DNA of 64,000 nucleotides from CAZIOH01 sp964540815 (lineage in GTDB: Bacteria > Myxococcota_A > Polyangia > Fen-1088). Made by a program: the position numbers and the translations under genes. Shown here in pieces: positions 43,702 to 54,773 of this stretch (position 1 is its first letter; every line of letters begins with the position of its first letter). Under the pieces are notes generated by a model that saw only the letters and a list, made by a program, of their open reading frames with translations, was not told where the DNA came from and did not search any database. The DNA is taken from assembly GCA_964540815.1 (NCBI GenBank), contig CAZIOH010000017.1:1-64000 (forward strand), written 5' to 3'.

Positions 43702-45942
43702 ATGTCGGAGATGTCCACCCCGAGCGTGATCCTGGATTTGCCCGGAGCCGAGCCGTTCCCCGAGGCTCTGCGGCAGAAGCTGTCGGCCGCGCCGCCGCCC
43801 GCCGACGGCGGCGCGCGCTTCACGAACCGGCTGCTGCTCGAGGAGAGCCCCTATCTCCGGCAACACGCGCACAATCCCGTCAACTGGTTTCCCTGGGGCG
43901 AGGAGGCCTTCGACGAGGCCAGGCGCCTCGGTCGTCCGATCTTCCTGTCCGTGGGGTACTCGACCTGCCACTGGTGTCACGTGATGGAGCGCGAGTCCTT
44001 CGAGGACCAGGAGATCGCGGCCTTTCTCAACCGCCACTACGTCACGATCAAGGTGGATCGCGAGGAGCGCCCGGATGTGGATGCCGTCTACATGAGCGCG
44101 GTCCAGCAGCTGACCGGGTCCGGCGGGTGGCCCATGAGCGTCTGGTTGACGCCCGAGCGAGAGCCCTTCTTTGGCGGCACCTACTTCCCACCGCGCGATG
44201 GCGCACGCGGCACGCGCCATGGCTTCCTGACGTTGCTGCGGGAGCTCGACGAGACCTACCGAAAGGAGCCGGAGCGCGTGGGCCGCGCCGCCAGGTCCCT
44301 GGTCGAGGCCGTGCGGCGGGACATGGAGGGGACGCCGGAGGGTGGAGCGGGACGAAGAGGCGAGGGCGACGGCGAGCTCGACGCGATCCCGGGGCGGCAG
44401 TCCATCGAGCGGGCGGTCGACTACTTCAAGCGCGCCTTCGACGCCACCCATGGCGGCCTGCGCCGCGCGCCCAAGTTCCCGTCCAACGTCCCCATCCGGC
44501 TGCTGCTGAGGCACTACCACCGCACCCACGACGTGGACGCCCTCAACGTGGCCCTCGTGACCCTCGAGAGGATGGCCGGCGGTGGCCTCTACGACCAGCT
44601 CGCGGGCGGTTTCCACCGCTACTCCACCGACGCCGAGTGGCTGGTGCCGCACTTCGAGAAGATGCTGTACGACAACGCCCTCCTGGTGGTGGCGTACGTC
44701 GAGGCGTACCAGCTCACCGGTCAGCCGTTCCTGGCCCGGGTCGCGCGCGAGACCTGCGACTACGTGCTGCGGGAGATGACCGCGGCCGGGGGCGGCTTCT
44801 TCTCCGCCACCGATGCCGACTCGGAGGGCGAGGAGGGAAAGTTCTTCGTGTGGACCGAGGCCGAGATCCGCGAGGTCTTGATCGCGGGCGGGCTCGATCC
44901 CCACGGCGATCTCGAGACGTTCCTCCAGCACTACGACGTCACGCCCGAGGGGAACTGGGAAGGCACCACCATCTTGCGGGTGCCGAAGCCGAACGAGGAG
45001 GTGTGGCAGCGCCTCGGCCGCGCGCGGGAGCTGCTCTACGCGCGCCGGCTCTCGCGGGTGCCCCCGTCCCGCGACGAGAAGATCCTCGGAGCCTGGAACG
45101 GGCTCATGATCTCGGCGCTGGCGGTGGCCGGGCGGGTGCTCGGCGAGGCCCGCTACACGGAGGGGGCCCGGCGCGCGGCGGACTTCGTGCTCGAGCACAT
45201 GCGCGACCCGCAGGGCGACCTGGTGCGCAGCTTCAAGTCCCGGGCGGCGGCGGCGCGGACGTCGACGTCGACGTCTTCGGGCCTCGGCTTTCTCGACGAC
45301 TTCGCGTTCGTGACCGCCGGGCTCATCGAGCTGTACCAGTCGACGTTCGAGCCGCGCTACCTGCGCGAGGCGCTGCGGCTGGCGAATGCCACCGAGCAGC
45401 ACTTCGCCGATCCAGGCGGCGGCTGGTTCATGACCGGTGCCGCGCACGAGGCGCTCATCGCGCGCGAGCGGCCGGCCTACGATGGCGCCGAGCCGTCCGG
45501 CGCCTCGGTGGCCTTGATGAACGTCCTGCGGCTCGGCACGTACACCGACGATTCGAGGTGGCGGGGCATCGCCGAGCGCGGCTTTCGTTCTCTCGCCCAC
45601 GTGCTCGGCGACCGCTCGGTGCTGCTCACCGAGGCGCTGCTGGCGCTCGACTATTACTGGGACGAGCCGCGCGAGATCGCGCTCGTGTGGCCCGAGACAC
45701 GGACGCGGTCCGCCGCCGCGCCCTTCCTCGCGGCGCTCGCCCGAACCTACCTGCGCTCCTTCGTGCTGGCGGGCGGAAGCCCGAGCGAGCTGGCCGCCCT
45801 CGGGGACACGGTGCCGTTCGTGGGAGGCAAGCTCACCCGAGCGAACCACGTCACGGCCTACGTCTGCCGGCAAGGCACCTGCGCGTTGCCCACCGACGAT
45901 CCGGATGCCTTCCAGGCCCAGCTCGCCGGCGTCACCGAATGA
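43702..45942 (+). CDS. DUF255 thioredoxin-domain protein (YyaL/SSP411-like)
   Basis: The 746-residue protein has an N-terminal thioredoxin-fold DUF255 domain: NRLLLEESPYLRQHAHNPV, then a CHWC active site (Cys89, Cys92 in STCHWCHVMERESF), VDREERPDVDAVYM and GGWPMSVWLTP. A six-hairpin glycosidase-like helical domain follows with KFPSN, GGLYDQLAGGFHRYSTD and EKMLYDNALLV. The length matches the YyaL family (680-760). Its cellular role is unresolved, although disulfide chemistry or sugar epimerase-like folding is suggested. ATG 43711 is an alternative start. It is divergent from the transporter fusion gene. Confidence 0.92.
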   Translation: MSEMSTPSVILDLPGAEPFPEALRQKLSAAPPPADGGARFTNRLLLEESPYLRQHAHNPVNWFPWGEEAFDEARRLGRPIFLSVGYSTCHWCHVMERESFEDQEIAAFLNRHYVTIKVDREERPDVDAVYMSAVQQLTGSGGWPMSVWLTPEREPFFGGTYFPPRDGARGTRHGFLTLLRELDETYRKEPERVGRAARSLVEAVRRDMEGTPEGGAGRRGEGDGELDAIPGRQSIERAVDYFKRAFDATHGGLRRAPKFPSNVPIRLLLRHYHRTHDVDALNVALVTLERMAGGGLYDQLAGGFHRYSTDAEWLVPHFEKMLYDNALLVVAYVEAYQLTGQPFLARVARETCDYVLREMTAAGGGFFSATDADSEGEEGKFFVWTEAEIREVLIAGGLDPHGDLETFLQHYDVTPEGNWEGTTILRVPKPNEEVWQRLGRARELLYARRLSRVPPSRDEKILGAWNGLMISALAVAGRVLGEARYTEGARRAADFVLEHMRDPQGDLVRSFKSRAAAARTSTSTSSGLGFLDDFAFVTAGLIELYQSTFEPRYLREALRLANATEQHFADPGGGWFMTGAAHEALIARERPAYDGAEPSGASVALMNVLRLGTYTDDSRWRGIAERGFRSLAHVLGDRSVLLTEALLALDYYWDEPREIALVWPETRTRSAAAPFLAALARTYLRSFVLAGGSPSELAALGDTVPFVGGKLTRANHVTAYVCRQGTCALPTDDPDAFQAQLAGVTE

Positions 45943-46030
45943 TGCCGCTCTGGTCCGTCCATCGTGACCGGCCTCCGAGATCAGGGCCCAAGTCCCGTCC
46001 TCGTTCCCGGCGGCGCGTCCCGCCCCATCG

Positions 46031-46663
46031 TCAACGTGGCCGCGACGGGAACAACGTCGCCGCGACGTCCGCCGGGGTCGCTCCCGAGTGTCGCGCGACG
46101 AACGCAATGGCCACCTGCGACAACCTCCCGCCCGCCCGGGCGCGGCTGGCGTGGAGGAACGCCGCAAGGAACGACGGCGGGAGCGCATCGTCGTGCCGGC
46201 CCGGCACCGCCGGACGGCTGCGCGCCACCAACGCCGCGGCCACCAGGCGGTGGTAGGTCCAGATCCAGCGGATCCATTCTTCCGCGTCGCCGGCCACGCC
46301 GCTGGCGCCGATCTCTTCTCGCTTCGCCGTGGGCTCGGTCGTCGCCTCCGCGAGGAGCTCGGCCCGGCGCGCGAGCTCGGGCGCACCCAGCCGGTCGAGC
46401 TCGCGCAGGCAGCCCGGGAACTCCTCGGCGAGCGCGCGCATCGCGGGCCGGGTCGCGGGCTCGTTGCCCGCCCCTGCCGACCCGGCCGCGCGCGCGGCGG
46501 GTGTCCCTGTCGCGGCCGCGTCCCGTGCCAGCCGCCATTGCAGGAGCTGGCGATACTTGCGCGCGAGCGCGGCACGCGCGGCCACGCCGAGGGGCGGCGC
46601 CGGCATCGACGGCTTCCCCGACGGCTCGACCGTCCGACCGGCCCGACGCCGCTCGCCGCTCAC
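46031..46663 (-). CDS. Hypothetical protein coupled to acyltransferase
   Basis: I do not recognise this 210-residue protein. GTG 46663 overlaps the acyltransferase stop by 4 bases (GTGA), the coupling pattern used throughout this genome; ATG 46606 (MPAPPLGVAARAALARK) is the alternative. It is helical, Ala/Arg-rich, with ARKYRQLLQWRLARD, ECLRELDRL-like LRELDRLGAPELARRAE, and a distinctive WIRWIWTYHRLVAAAL segment. The C-terminus is SGATPADVAATLFPSRP. There is no signal or membrane segment. It may act with the acyltransferase, but no function can be named. Confidence 0.6.
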   Translation of the reverse strand: MSGERRRAGRTVEPSGKPSMPAPPLGVAARAALARKYRQLLQWRLARDAAATGTPAARAAGSAGAGNEPATRPAMRALAEEFPGCLRELDRLGAPELARRAELLAEATTEPTAKREEIGASGVAGDAEEWIRWIWTYHRLVAAALVARSRPAVPGRHDDALPPSFLAAFLHASRARAGGRLSQVAIAFVARHSGATPADVAATLFPSRPR

Positions 46664-48063
46664 GGGCTCAGCTCCCGGAGAGCATCCGCGACCGCCGCGG
46701 CGAGCTGGTGCCGGTGCCGCGCCAGGTCCTCGGCCGCGGCCGAGCCCCGCGCGCGCCAGGCGAGATGGCGCACGCCCTCCACCACGTCCCCGAGCGTCTC
46801 CGCGAAGCGCAGCGCACCGTAGCCGGCGAAGGGCGCCACCACCAGCGACGCGAGCCCGAGCTCCCAGCCGCCGAACGCCCCGAGCGCGACCGCCTCGAGG
46901 AGCCAGGCGCCCGTCAGGAAGGCGGCCCCGCCGATCATCTTCAGCGTGGACCACACGTCCTCGTCGCGGGTCATGCGCCGGGCGGCCACGTCCGCCAGGC
47001 GGTACGGGACGAAGCCGGTCAGGGCTCCCCACACCGCCACGGGCACGAGCAGGACCGCGCGGAGGGCCGTCAGCGCCAGCCGCCCCGGGGACACGCGCGG
47101 GGTCTCGAGCTGCCAGGGATCCTTGACGCCGAGGCGGGCCAGCGCGCTGGCATAGCGCTCGGCGATCTGCGTGACCTCCGCCAGCTTGCGGGGGTTGCGT
47201 TCCTGCAGGCGTGGGTATGCCTGCAACAACGTCCTGGTCCGCACGTAGCGGGCGTCGGGCGCGTCGTCGTCGGGCGCCCGGGAGGTCCAGCTCGCCACGC
47301 GCGCGATCCCGGCCAGGAGATCGCGCGTCTCGGCCTGCAGCACCAGCTCGTCGAGCCGATCGCGAATCTGCGCCGTCAGGGCCTCGATGGCCGCCCGCGG
47401 GTCCGCCCGGTAGGCGTCGACCAGGGGCGCGAGATCGATGGGCGCTCCGACGACCACGTGCACCGCCGATCGGAAGGTGGCCTTGTCCCGGTATGACAGA
47501 CCGACTGGAATCAAGCGCGGGAACGGCCGCCCGGCGCCTGCTGTCTCGCCAGCGCGCCCGGCCGCCCCGTCCTCGGACCCGTCTTCGGCCTCTTGCGCCG
47601 CCGAGAGGGCCAGGCGGGCGGCCCCCGATTTCAGTGGCTTGAGCTGCGGATCCGAGTGCGAGGTGCCCTCCGGGTACAGCGCCAGCTCCGCTCCCTCGGC
47701 CAGCGCCGCCCGGCACCGAGCAAAGCTCTCCTCGTTCCGGCTGACGGTCTCACCGCCCTCGGCGACCCGCATGTCCTGTTGCCGGTAGACCGGGAAGCAT
47801 TCGAACGCATCCATCGCCAGGCGGCCGAACGGGTTTCCGTACAGGGTGCTCTTGGCCAGAAAACGCACCCTGCGGCCGATGGTCACCCGCAACACGAGCG
47901 GGTCCATCAGCCCGTTCGGATGGTTGGCGACATAGATCGTCGGGCCGCCCGCCGGCAGGTGCTCGGCCCCCTGCAGGCTGCGGAGCGGGTAATACAGGCG
48001 GATCAGGAGCTCCGCCAGCCATCGCAGCACCCTGGTCGCCAGGCCGCGCATGGGAGGAAGCAT
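46660..48063 (-). CDS. 1-acylglycerol-3-phosphate-type O-acyltransferase
   Basis: The 467-residue protein has a GPAT/AGPAT domain in its first half. Motif I is NHPNGLMDPLV (NHPNxxxDP type), and motif III is LALYPEGTSHSDPQLKPLKSGAARLAL. A third block, RLIPVGLSYRDK, is also present. The second half contains two or three hydrophobic segments (about 330-410, ALTALRAVLLVPVAVWGALTG and FLTGAWLLEAVALGAFGG) that anchor it in the inner membrane. It acylates glycerol-3-phosphate, lysophosphatidate or DHAP; the exact acceptor is unclear. Starts at 48063 and 48051 are both possible. A purine-rich repeat (48107-48139) lies upstream. Confidence 0.87.
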   Translation of the reverse strand: MLPPMRGLATRVLRWLAELLIRLYYPLRSLQGAEHLPAGGPTIYVANHPNGLMDPLVLRVTIGRRVRFLAKSTLYGNPFGRLAMDAFECFPVYRQQDMRVAEGGETVSRNEESFARCRAALAEGAELALYPEGTSHSDPQLKPLKSGAARLALSAAQEAEDGSEDGAAGRAGETAGAGRPFPRLIPVGLSYRDKATFRSAVHVVVGAPIDLAPLVDAYRADPRAAIEALTAQIRDRLDELVLQAETRDLLAGIARVASWTSRAPDDDAPDARYVRTRTLLQAYPRLQERNPRKLAEVTQIAERYASALARLGVKDPWQLETPRVSPGRLALTALRAVLLVPVAVWGALTGFVPYRLADVAARRMTRDEDVWSTLKMIGGAAFLTGAWLLEAVALGAFGGWELGLASLVVAPFAGYGALRFAETLGDVVEGVRHLAWRARGSAAAEDLARHRHQLAAAVADALRELSP

Positions 48064-48188
48064 ACCCGAGAACCGCCGTGCCCTCGGCCGGGTGGGGGAG
48101 GGATGGGACGATGGGAACGAGGACGAGGACGGCGACGGGCAATTGGGGGAAGAGGATCGTTCCCGGGCGGGAGGGCCGAGGCCTTCAG

Positions 48189-49910
<1,722 letters not shown>

Positions 49911-49923
49911 CCCTGCACGCTAC

Positions 49924-49979
49924 GCGAAAGCTCGTTTCGGCAACGCAAATTCGTGGTCGAGAACGACGCAAGCTCGTGT
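49924..49979. promoter_or_regulatory. Possible enhancer (UAS) boxes for sigma-54 activator
   Basis: Three related 14-base boxes occur at 49924-49937 (GCGAAAGCTCGTTT), 49943-49956 (ACGCAAATTCGTGG) and 49966-49979 (ACGCAAGCTCGTGT), spaced 19 and 23 bases apart. The consensus is CG(A/C)AA(A/G)(C/T)TCGT. The first contains a perfect CGAAA-N5-TTTCG palindrome. They are 150-200 bases upstream of the -24/-12 element, a normal distance for enhancer sites, and sit just before the activator start, so they could also serve autoregulation. Confidence 0.4.
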
Positions 49980-50126
49980 GGGCCGCACCCGACACCGCTG
50001 CCGTTTTCCAGATGCTGGCGCGCTCGATACCGGGATGAAACCGCCGCTCGCACGTCTCGAAACGTCGCGATCGATCCACCGCGATTCCCCAGGGGATCGC
50101 CCGAAGGTGGGGCTCCTTCTCCTCGC

Positions 50127-50142
50127 TGGCTCGGCGCTTGCT
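50127..50142 (+). promoter_or_regulatory. Sigma-54 (-24/-12) promoter of the Nit1C cluster
   Basis: TGGCTCG-GCGC-TTGCT matches the sigma-54 consensus TGGCACG-N4-TTGCW with one difference (A to T in the -24 box). The essential GG and GC dinucleotides are at the correct spacing and the preceding base is C (Y in the consensus). Transcription would start around 50153, leaving a leader of about 135 bases before the ATG at 50288. A divergent AAA+ activator with GAFTGA makes the element functionally sensible. Confidence 0.75.
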
Positions 50143-50273
50143 GAGCTCGCCGCTCGTTGTCGAATCACGGAGGCGAGCGCGCCGGGACGCGCGCTTCGCC
50201 CGGTCTCAGCACCGCATCCCCGCATTCGCGCTCAGCCGCGCGTGCGTCGCACCCAACCAACTCTCTTCTTGCC

Positions 50274-50279
50274 GGAGGA
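50274..50279 (+). promoter_or_regulatory. Ribosome-binding site, first Nit1C gene
   Basis: GGAGGA lies 8 bases before ATG 50288. It selects MAAITHPLHKEG as the start over in-frame codons further upstream, which would also lie upstream of the predicted transcription start. Confidence 0.75.
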
Positions 50280-50287
50280 CACATCGC

Positions 50288-50770
50288 ATGGCCGCCATCA
50301 CGCATCCGCTGCACAAGGAAGGTGACTTCCTGGTCGACGCCGAAGAAAAGGTCTTTGAAGACGTCAAGGCCGCCCCCGGCGAGAAGGCGCTGGTGACCTT
50401 TCACACCGTCCCCTTCGAGGGCTCCATCGGGCTCGTCAACATGCTGCAGGCCACCCGCCTCATGCGCAAGGGCTTCGAGACCAGCGTGCTGCTGTATGGA
50501 CCGGGCGTGATGCTCGGGGTTCAGCGCGGCTTTCCTAAGCTGGGCAGCGAGGCCTTCCCGGGGCACCTGGTCGTCAACCAGAAGATCGGCGGGTTCATCG
50601 CCGAGGGCGGCAAGGTCTACGCCTGTCGGTTCGCGCTCTCCGCGCTCTACGGCCAGACGGAGGCCGCGCTCATCCCCGGCATCCGTCCGATCAACCCGCT
50701 CGACGTCCTCGACCTCGTGCTCCTGCACCGCAAGGCGAACGCGTTCATCCTGAACACCTGGACGCTCTGA
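50288..50770 (+). CDS. MSMEG_0572/Sll0783-family nitrogen starvation response protein
   Basis: The 160-residue protein is of the MSMEG_0572 (Sll0783) family, a small cytoplasmic protein with a DsrE-like appearance: GEKALVTFHTVPFEGSIGLVN, LQATRLMRKGFETSVLLYGP, KVYACRFALSALYG and NPLDVLDLVLLHRKANAFIL. It is a fixed member of Nit1C clusters. In Synechocystis the homologue is induced by nitrogen starvation and affects storage-polymer accumulation; biochemistry is unknown. It is the first gene of the cluster, after the sigma-54 promoter, 26 bases before the nitrilase start. The Cys in YACRFAL may be functional. Confidence 0.9.
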   Translation: MAAITHPLHKEGDFLVDAEEKVFEDVKAAPGEKALVTFHTVPFEGSIGLVNMLQATRLMRKGFETSVLLYGPGVMLGVQRGFPKLGSEAFPGHLVVNQKIGGFIAEGGKVYACRFALSALYGQTEAALIPGIRPINPLDVLDLVLLHRKANAFILNTWTL

Positions 50771-50796
50771 GCACCACGATTGCACCAGGTTTGCAA

Positions 50797-51842
<1,046 letters not shown>

Positions 51843-51846
<4 letters not shown>

Positions 51847-53126
51847 GGGACTCGGGCAGGGGAGAGCTCCGGAGGGTGCTGGACGCGCCCACCCACGCCA
51901 CGAGGCCCGCGGTGCCGCCGGAGCTCCTCGCCGAGCTGCAGGCCCTGGGTTGTTCGCCGAGCGACGATATGGAAGCGGGGCAGGGCACGGGGAACGTGGA
52001 GCTCCAGCGCCGCGGCGGGGCCGGTCCATCCGATCACCGGGCCATGGTGGTCGATGACACGGCGCTCATGGTTCCGCTCGGTCCCCCGCGAACCGGTGCC
52101 CGGTCCCCCTTCCGCCTGCGCATTCTTGCGGACGGGGGCGCGGCGCCGCTCCCCGCCGATGCGTTCTTGGCCGGCGACGGAGGGGCGGTTCCGCCACGCC
52201 CGGCCACGCGCGCCCTGCTCCTGCGCGATGGCGATGGCGATGGCGATGGCCAGGACGAGATCCTGGCCGAGGTGTCGCTTCCGACGGTGCCCCGGTTCTA
52301 CGCCCTGTCCACCCGCGACGGCATTCCCTACCCCAAGATCGCGCTCCTCCACGCGCCAGGGGTGCTGGCCTCCACCGTCATGCAGTCGTGCGTCCGCTAC
52401 AACGATCCCGCACAGGCCTGCGGCTTCTGCGCGATCGGCACCTCGATCGAGGGTGGGCGCACCATCCCGCGCAAGAGCCCGGCCCAGCTGGCCGAGGTCG
52501 CCGCGGCGGCCGTGCGCCTCGATGGGGTCCGGCAGCTGGTGCTCACCACCGGGACCCCCGCGACCCCGGATCGCGGGGCCGCCCACCTCGCCGCCTGCGC
52601 CGCCGCCGTCAAGGCTGCCGTTCCCACGCTGCCCATCCAGGCTCAGTTCGAGCCCCCCGAGGACTTCGGCTGGTTCGCGCGCCTCAAGGACTCGGGCGTG
52701 GACGCGCTCGGGATGCACCTCGAGGCGGTGGAGCCGGCGGTGCGCGCCCGGGTCATGCCGGGCAAGGCCACCGTCGGCGTCGATCGCTACTTCGAGGCCT
52801 TCGCGGCGGCGGTCGAGATCTTCGGGCGCGGCCAGGTGAGCTCGTACCTCATCGTCGGGCTCGGCGATCGCCCCGCCAGCGTGATCGCAATGGCGGAGCG
52901 ACTGCTCGCGGTCGGGGTCTACCCCTTCGTGGTGCCGTTCGTGCCCATCGCCGGCGCCCCCATGGCGGCCACCACGGTGCCGCCCGCCGCCGAGGTCATG
53001 CAGGCGATCTACGCCCAGGTGGGGCGGCTCATCCGCCGGCACGGCGTCTTCTCGCGCGACATGAAGGCCGGCTGCGGCAAGTGCGGCGCCTGCTCGGCGC
53101 TGTCGGCCTACGAGGGGGCCGCGTGA
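51843..53126 (+). CDS. MSMEG_0568-family radical SAM protein
   Basis: The protein has 427 residues. The proposed cluster-binding motif is Cys183-x9-Cys193-x2-Cys196 (SCVRYNDPAQACGFCAIG), longer between the first two cysteines than the standard C-x3-C-x2-C. A TIM-barrel region (IQAQFEPPEDFGWFARL, GMHLEAVEP, SSYLIVGLGD) follows. A C-terminal C-G-K-C-G-A-C (411-417) could bind an auxiliary cluster. It is a constant member of Nit1C clusters and its reaction is unknown. The ATG overlaps the nitrilase stop (ATGA) and the stop overlaps the GNAT start (GTGA). A DGDGDGDGQ repeat near residue 130 is local. Confidence 0.9.
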
Positions 53127-53761
53127 ACCCGCGACGCGAGGCCGACGCGGGCCTGGTGGACGTGAGCTCCAACGCTGGCCCGGCGACGGCGATCCGGCTG
53201 TCTTGCCGCCTGGCCCGCACCGCCGAGGAACGGGCCGCCTACTTCGCCCTGCGGCGCGCGATCTTCTGCGCGGAGCAAGGCCTGTTCGGGGACGACGACC
53301 GCGACGACTGCGACGCGCGCGCGCATCCCGTCATCTGCCTGGCCGAGGGGGGCGGGCAGGACCGGGCCGCCGGCTCGGGCGCCGGCGGCCCGCGCGTGGT
53401 GGGCGTCGTTCGCCTTTGGGAGGACGCGCCCGGGGACTGGTGGGGTGGTCGCCTCGGGGTCGACCCGGCGTATCGCACCGAGGGCAGCGTCGGGCGGCGC
53501 CTGGTGCAGACCGCCGTCGGGACCGCGCGCGCCTGGGGCGCGACCCGGTTCCGGGCCACGGTCCAGCGCGCCAACGTGCCCTTCTTCCGGCGGCTGCGCT
53601 GGCGCTCCGTCGAGGAGCTCGTGCTCTTCGCGCAGCCACACCACCTCATGCAGGCCGAGCTCGAGGCGTACCCCCCGACGGCGGAGCCGCGCCCCGACCC
53701 GCGGACATTGACGTCGAGTTGCCCGCCGAGCTTGGCGGACGAGACCGAGAATGCTGCCTGA
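53123..53761 (+). CDS. MSMEG_0567-family GNAT N-acetyltransferase (Nit1C)
   Basis: The 212-residue GNAT-fold protein is of the MSMEG_0567/Sll0786 type. YFALRRAIFCAEQGLFGDDD begins the domain, VVGVVRLWEDAPGDWWGGRLG is the central strand, VDPAYRTEGSVGRRLVQTAV is motif A, and FFRRLRWRSVEELVLF is motif B. The FALRRAIFCAEQG start recalls autoinducer synthases, but motif A is acetyl-CoA type. The GTG start overlaps the radical SAM stop by 4 bases and the gene runs 11 bases into the AIR-synthase gene. The C-terminus (about 190-212) is a disordered tail. The substrate is unknown. Confidence 0.88.
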   Translation: MNPRREADAGLVDVSSNAGPATAIRLSCRLARTAEERAAYFALRRAIFCAEQGLFGDDDRDDCDARAHPVICLAEGGGQDRAAGSGAGGPRVVGVVRLWEDAPGDWWGGRLGVDPAYRTEGSVGRRLVQTAVGTARAWGATRFRATVQRANVPFFRRLRWRSVEELVLFAQPHHLMQAELEAYPPTAEPRPDPRTLTSSCPPSLADETENAA

Positions 53762-54773
53762 GTGTGCCGAGCTCGCCCGCCAGCTGCGGTCCGCGCTCGG
53801 GGTCCAGCAAAAGCGCGAGATCCAGGCTGCCCGCCGCCACCTCGGCGCGGCCTGCGCCGGCGGACCCTGGGGCCCGGGCGAGGTGCGTCTCGGGGACGAC
53901 ACGGCCGCCATTCCCGACGGCGAGGGGTACCTGCTGCTGGCGGCCGAGGGGATCTTGCCCGAGCTGGTCCGCGACGAGCCGCGCTTCGCCGGCTTCTGCG
54001 CGGTGCTGGTGAACGTCAGCGATGTCTATGCGATGGGCGGACGGCCGCTGGCGGTGGTGGACGCCCTCTTCGCCACCGACGCGGCCTCGGCCGAGCCGAT
54101 GTGGGCGGGGATGCGCGACGCCGCGGCGCTGCTCGGGGTGCCGATCGTCGGCGGCCACACCAACTTGCACAGCCCGTACCCGGCCCTGGCCGCCGCGGTC
54201 CTCGGACGCGCGCGGCGGCTCCTCACCAGCTTCGACGCGCGCCCGGGCGACCACCTGGTGGCGGCGGTCGACCTGCGCGGCCGGATGCACCCGCGGCATC
54301 CCTTCTGGAACGCCGCCAGCCAGGCGCCCGCCGAGCGCCTGCGCGCCGATCTCGAGCTCCTGCCGCGCCTGGTGGAGGCGGACCTCGCCCACGCCGGCAA
54401 GGACATCAGCATGGGAGGGCTCGTCGGCACCGCGCTCATGCTCCTCGAAGCCTCGGGCGTGGGCGCGACCCTCGAGCTCGGCGCGGTCCCCCGTCCGGCC
54501 GAGGTGGACGCCGGGCAGATCCCCTGGGCGACCTGGCTGCTGGCCTTCCCGAGCCACGGCTTCCTGCTGGCGGCTCCGCCCGCGCGCAGCGCCGAGGTGG
54601 TGGCCCGATTTGCCGCGCGAGGGATCGCGGCGGCGGTGGTCGGCGGCGTCGAGGCCGGGCACCGCCTCACGCTCGCGTACGGGGGCGCGCGCGAGGCGCT
54701 GTGGGATCTGGCGGCCACACCCCTCACCGGATTCGGTCGCGCGCCGTCGGGCTCCCCGGAGCGTGCCGCGTGA
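53751..54773 (+). CDS. AIR synthase-related protein, Sll0787 family (Nit1C)
   Basis: The 340-residue PurM/ThiL-superfamily protein binds ATP between two half-barrels. GDDTAAIPDGEGYLLLAAEG starts the N-terminal ATP-binding domain, and NVSDVYAMGGRPLAVVDAL and VGGHTNLHSPYPALAAAV are hallmark PurM loops. The C-terminal domain has GKDISMGGLVGTALMLLEAS. It is not PurM itself: it is shorter and sits in the nitrilase cluster, where the family is named for cyanobacterial Sll0787. It probably uses ATP to activate an amide or nitrile-derived intermediate, though this is untested. It overlaps both neighbours (11 and 4 bases). Confidence 0.9.
   Translation: MLPECAELARQLRSALGVQQKREIQAARRHLGAACAGGPWGPGEVRLGDDTAAIPDGEGYLLLAAEGILPELVRDEPRFAGFCAVLVNVSDVYAMGGRPLAVVDALFATDAASAEPMWAGMRDAAALLGVPIVGGHTNLHSPYPALAAAVLGRARRLLTSFDARPGDHLVAAVDLRGRMHPRHPFWNAASQAPAERLRADLELLPRLVEADLAHAGKDISMGGLVGTALMLLEASGVGATLELGAVPRPAEVDAGQIPWATWLLAFPSHGFLLAAPPARSAEVVARFAARGIAAAVVGGVEAGHRLTLAYGGAREALWDLAATPLTGFGRAPSGSPERAA

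Larger units (their letters stand above)
49911..50287. other. Divergent control region of the Nit1C cluster
   Basis: The 377 bases lie between the sigma-54 activator and the first Nit1C gene. No credible gene is inside. They hold three iteron-like boxes close to the activator start (49924-49979), a -24/-12 element (50127-50142) and a GGAGGA ribosome-binding site at 50274-50279. This is the order expected of an enhancer-dependent promoter. Confidence 0.7.

Noticed and set aside
53123..53761. Nit1C GNAT as an autoinducer synthase (LuxI type)
   Set aside because: The N-terminal block looks similar, but an acetyl-CoA motif A and the nitrilase context fit the MSMEG_0567 family; no LuxR-type gene is present.
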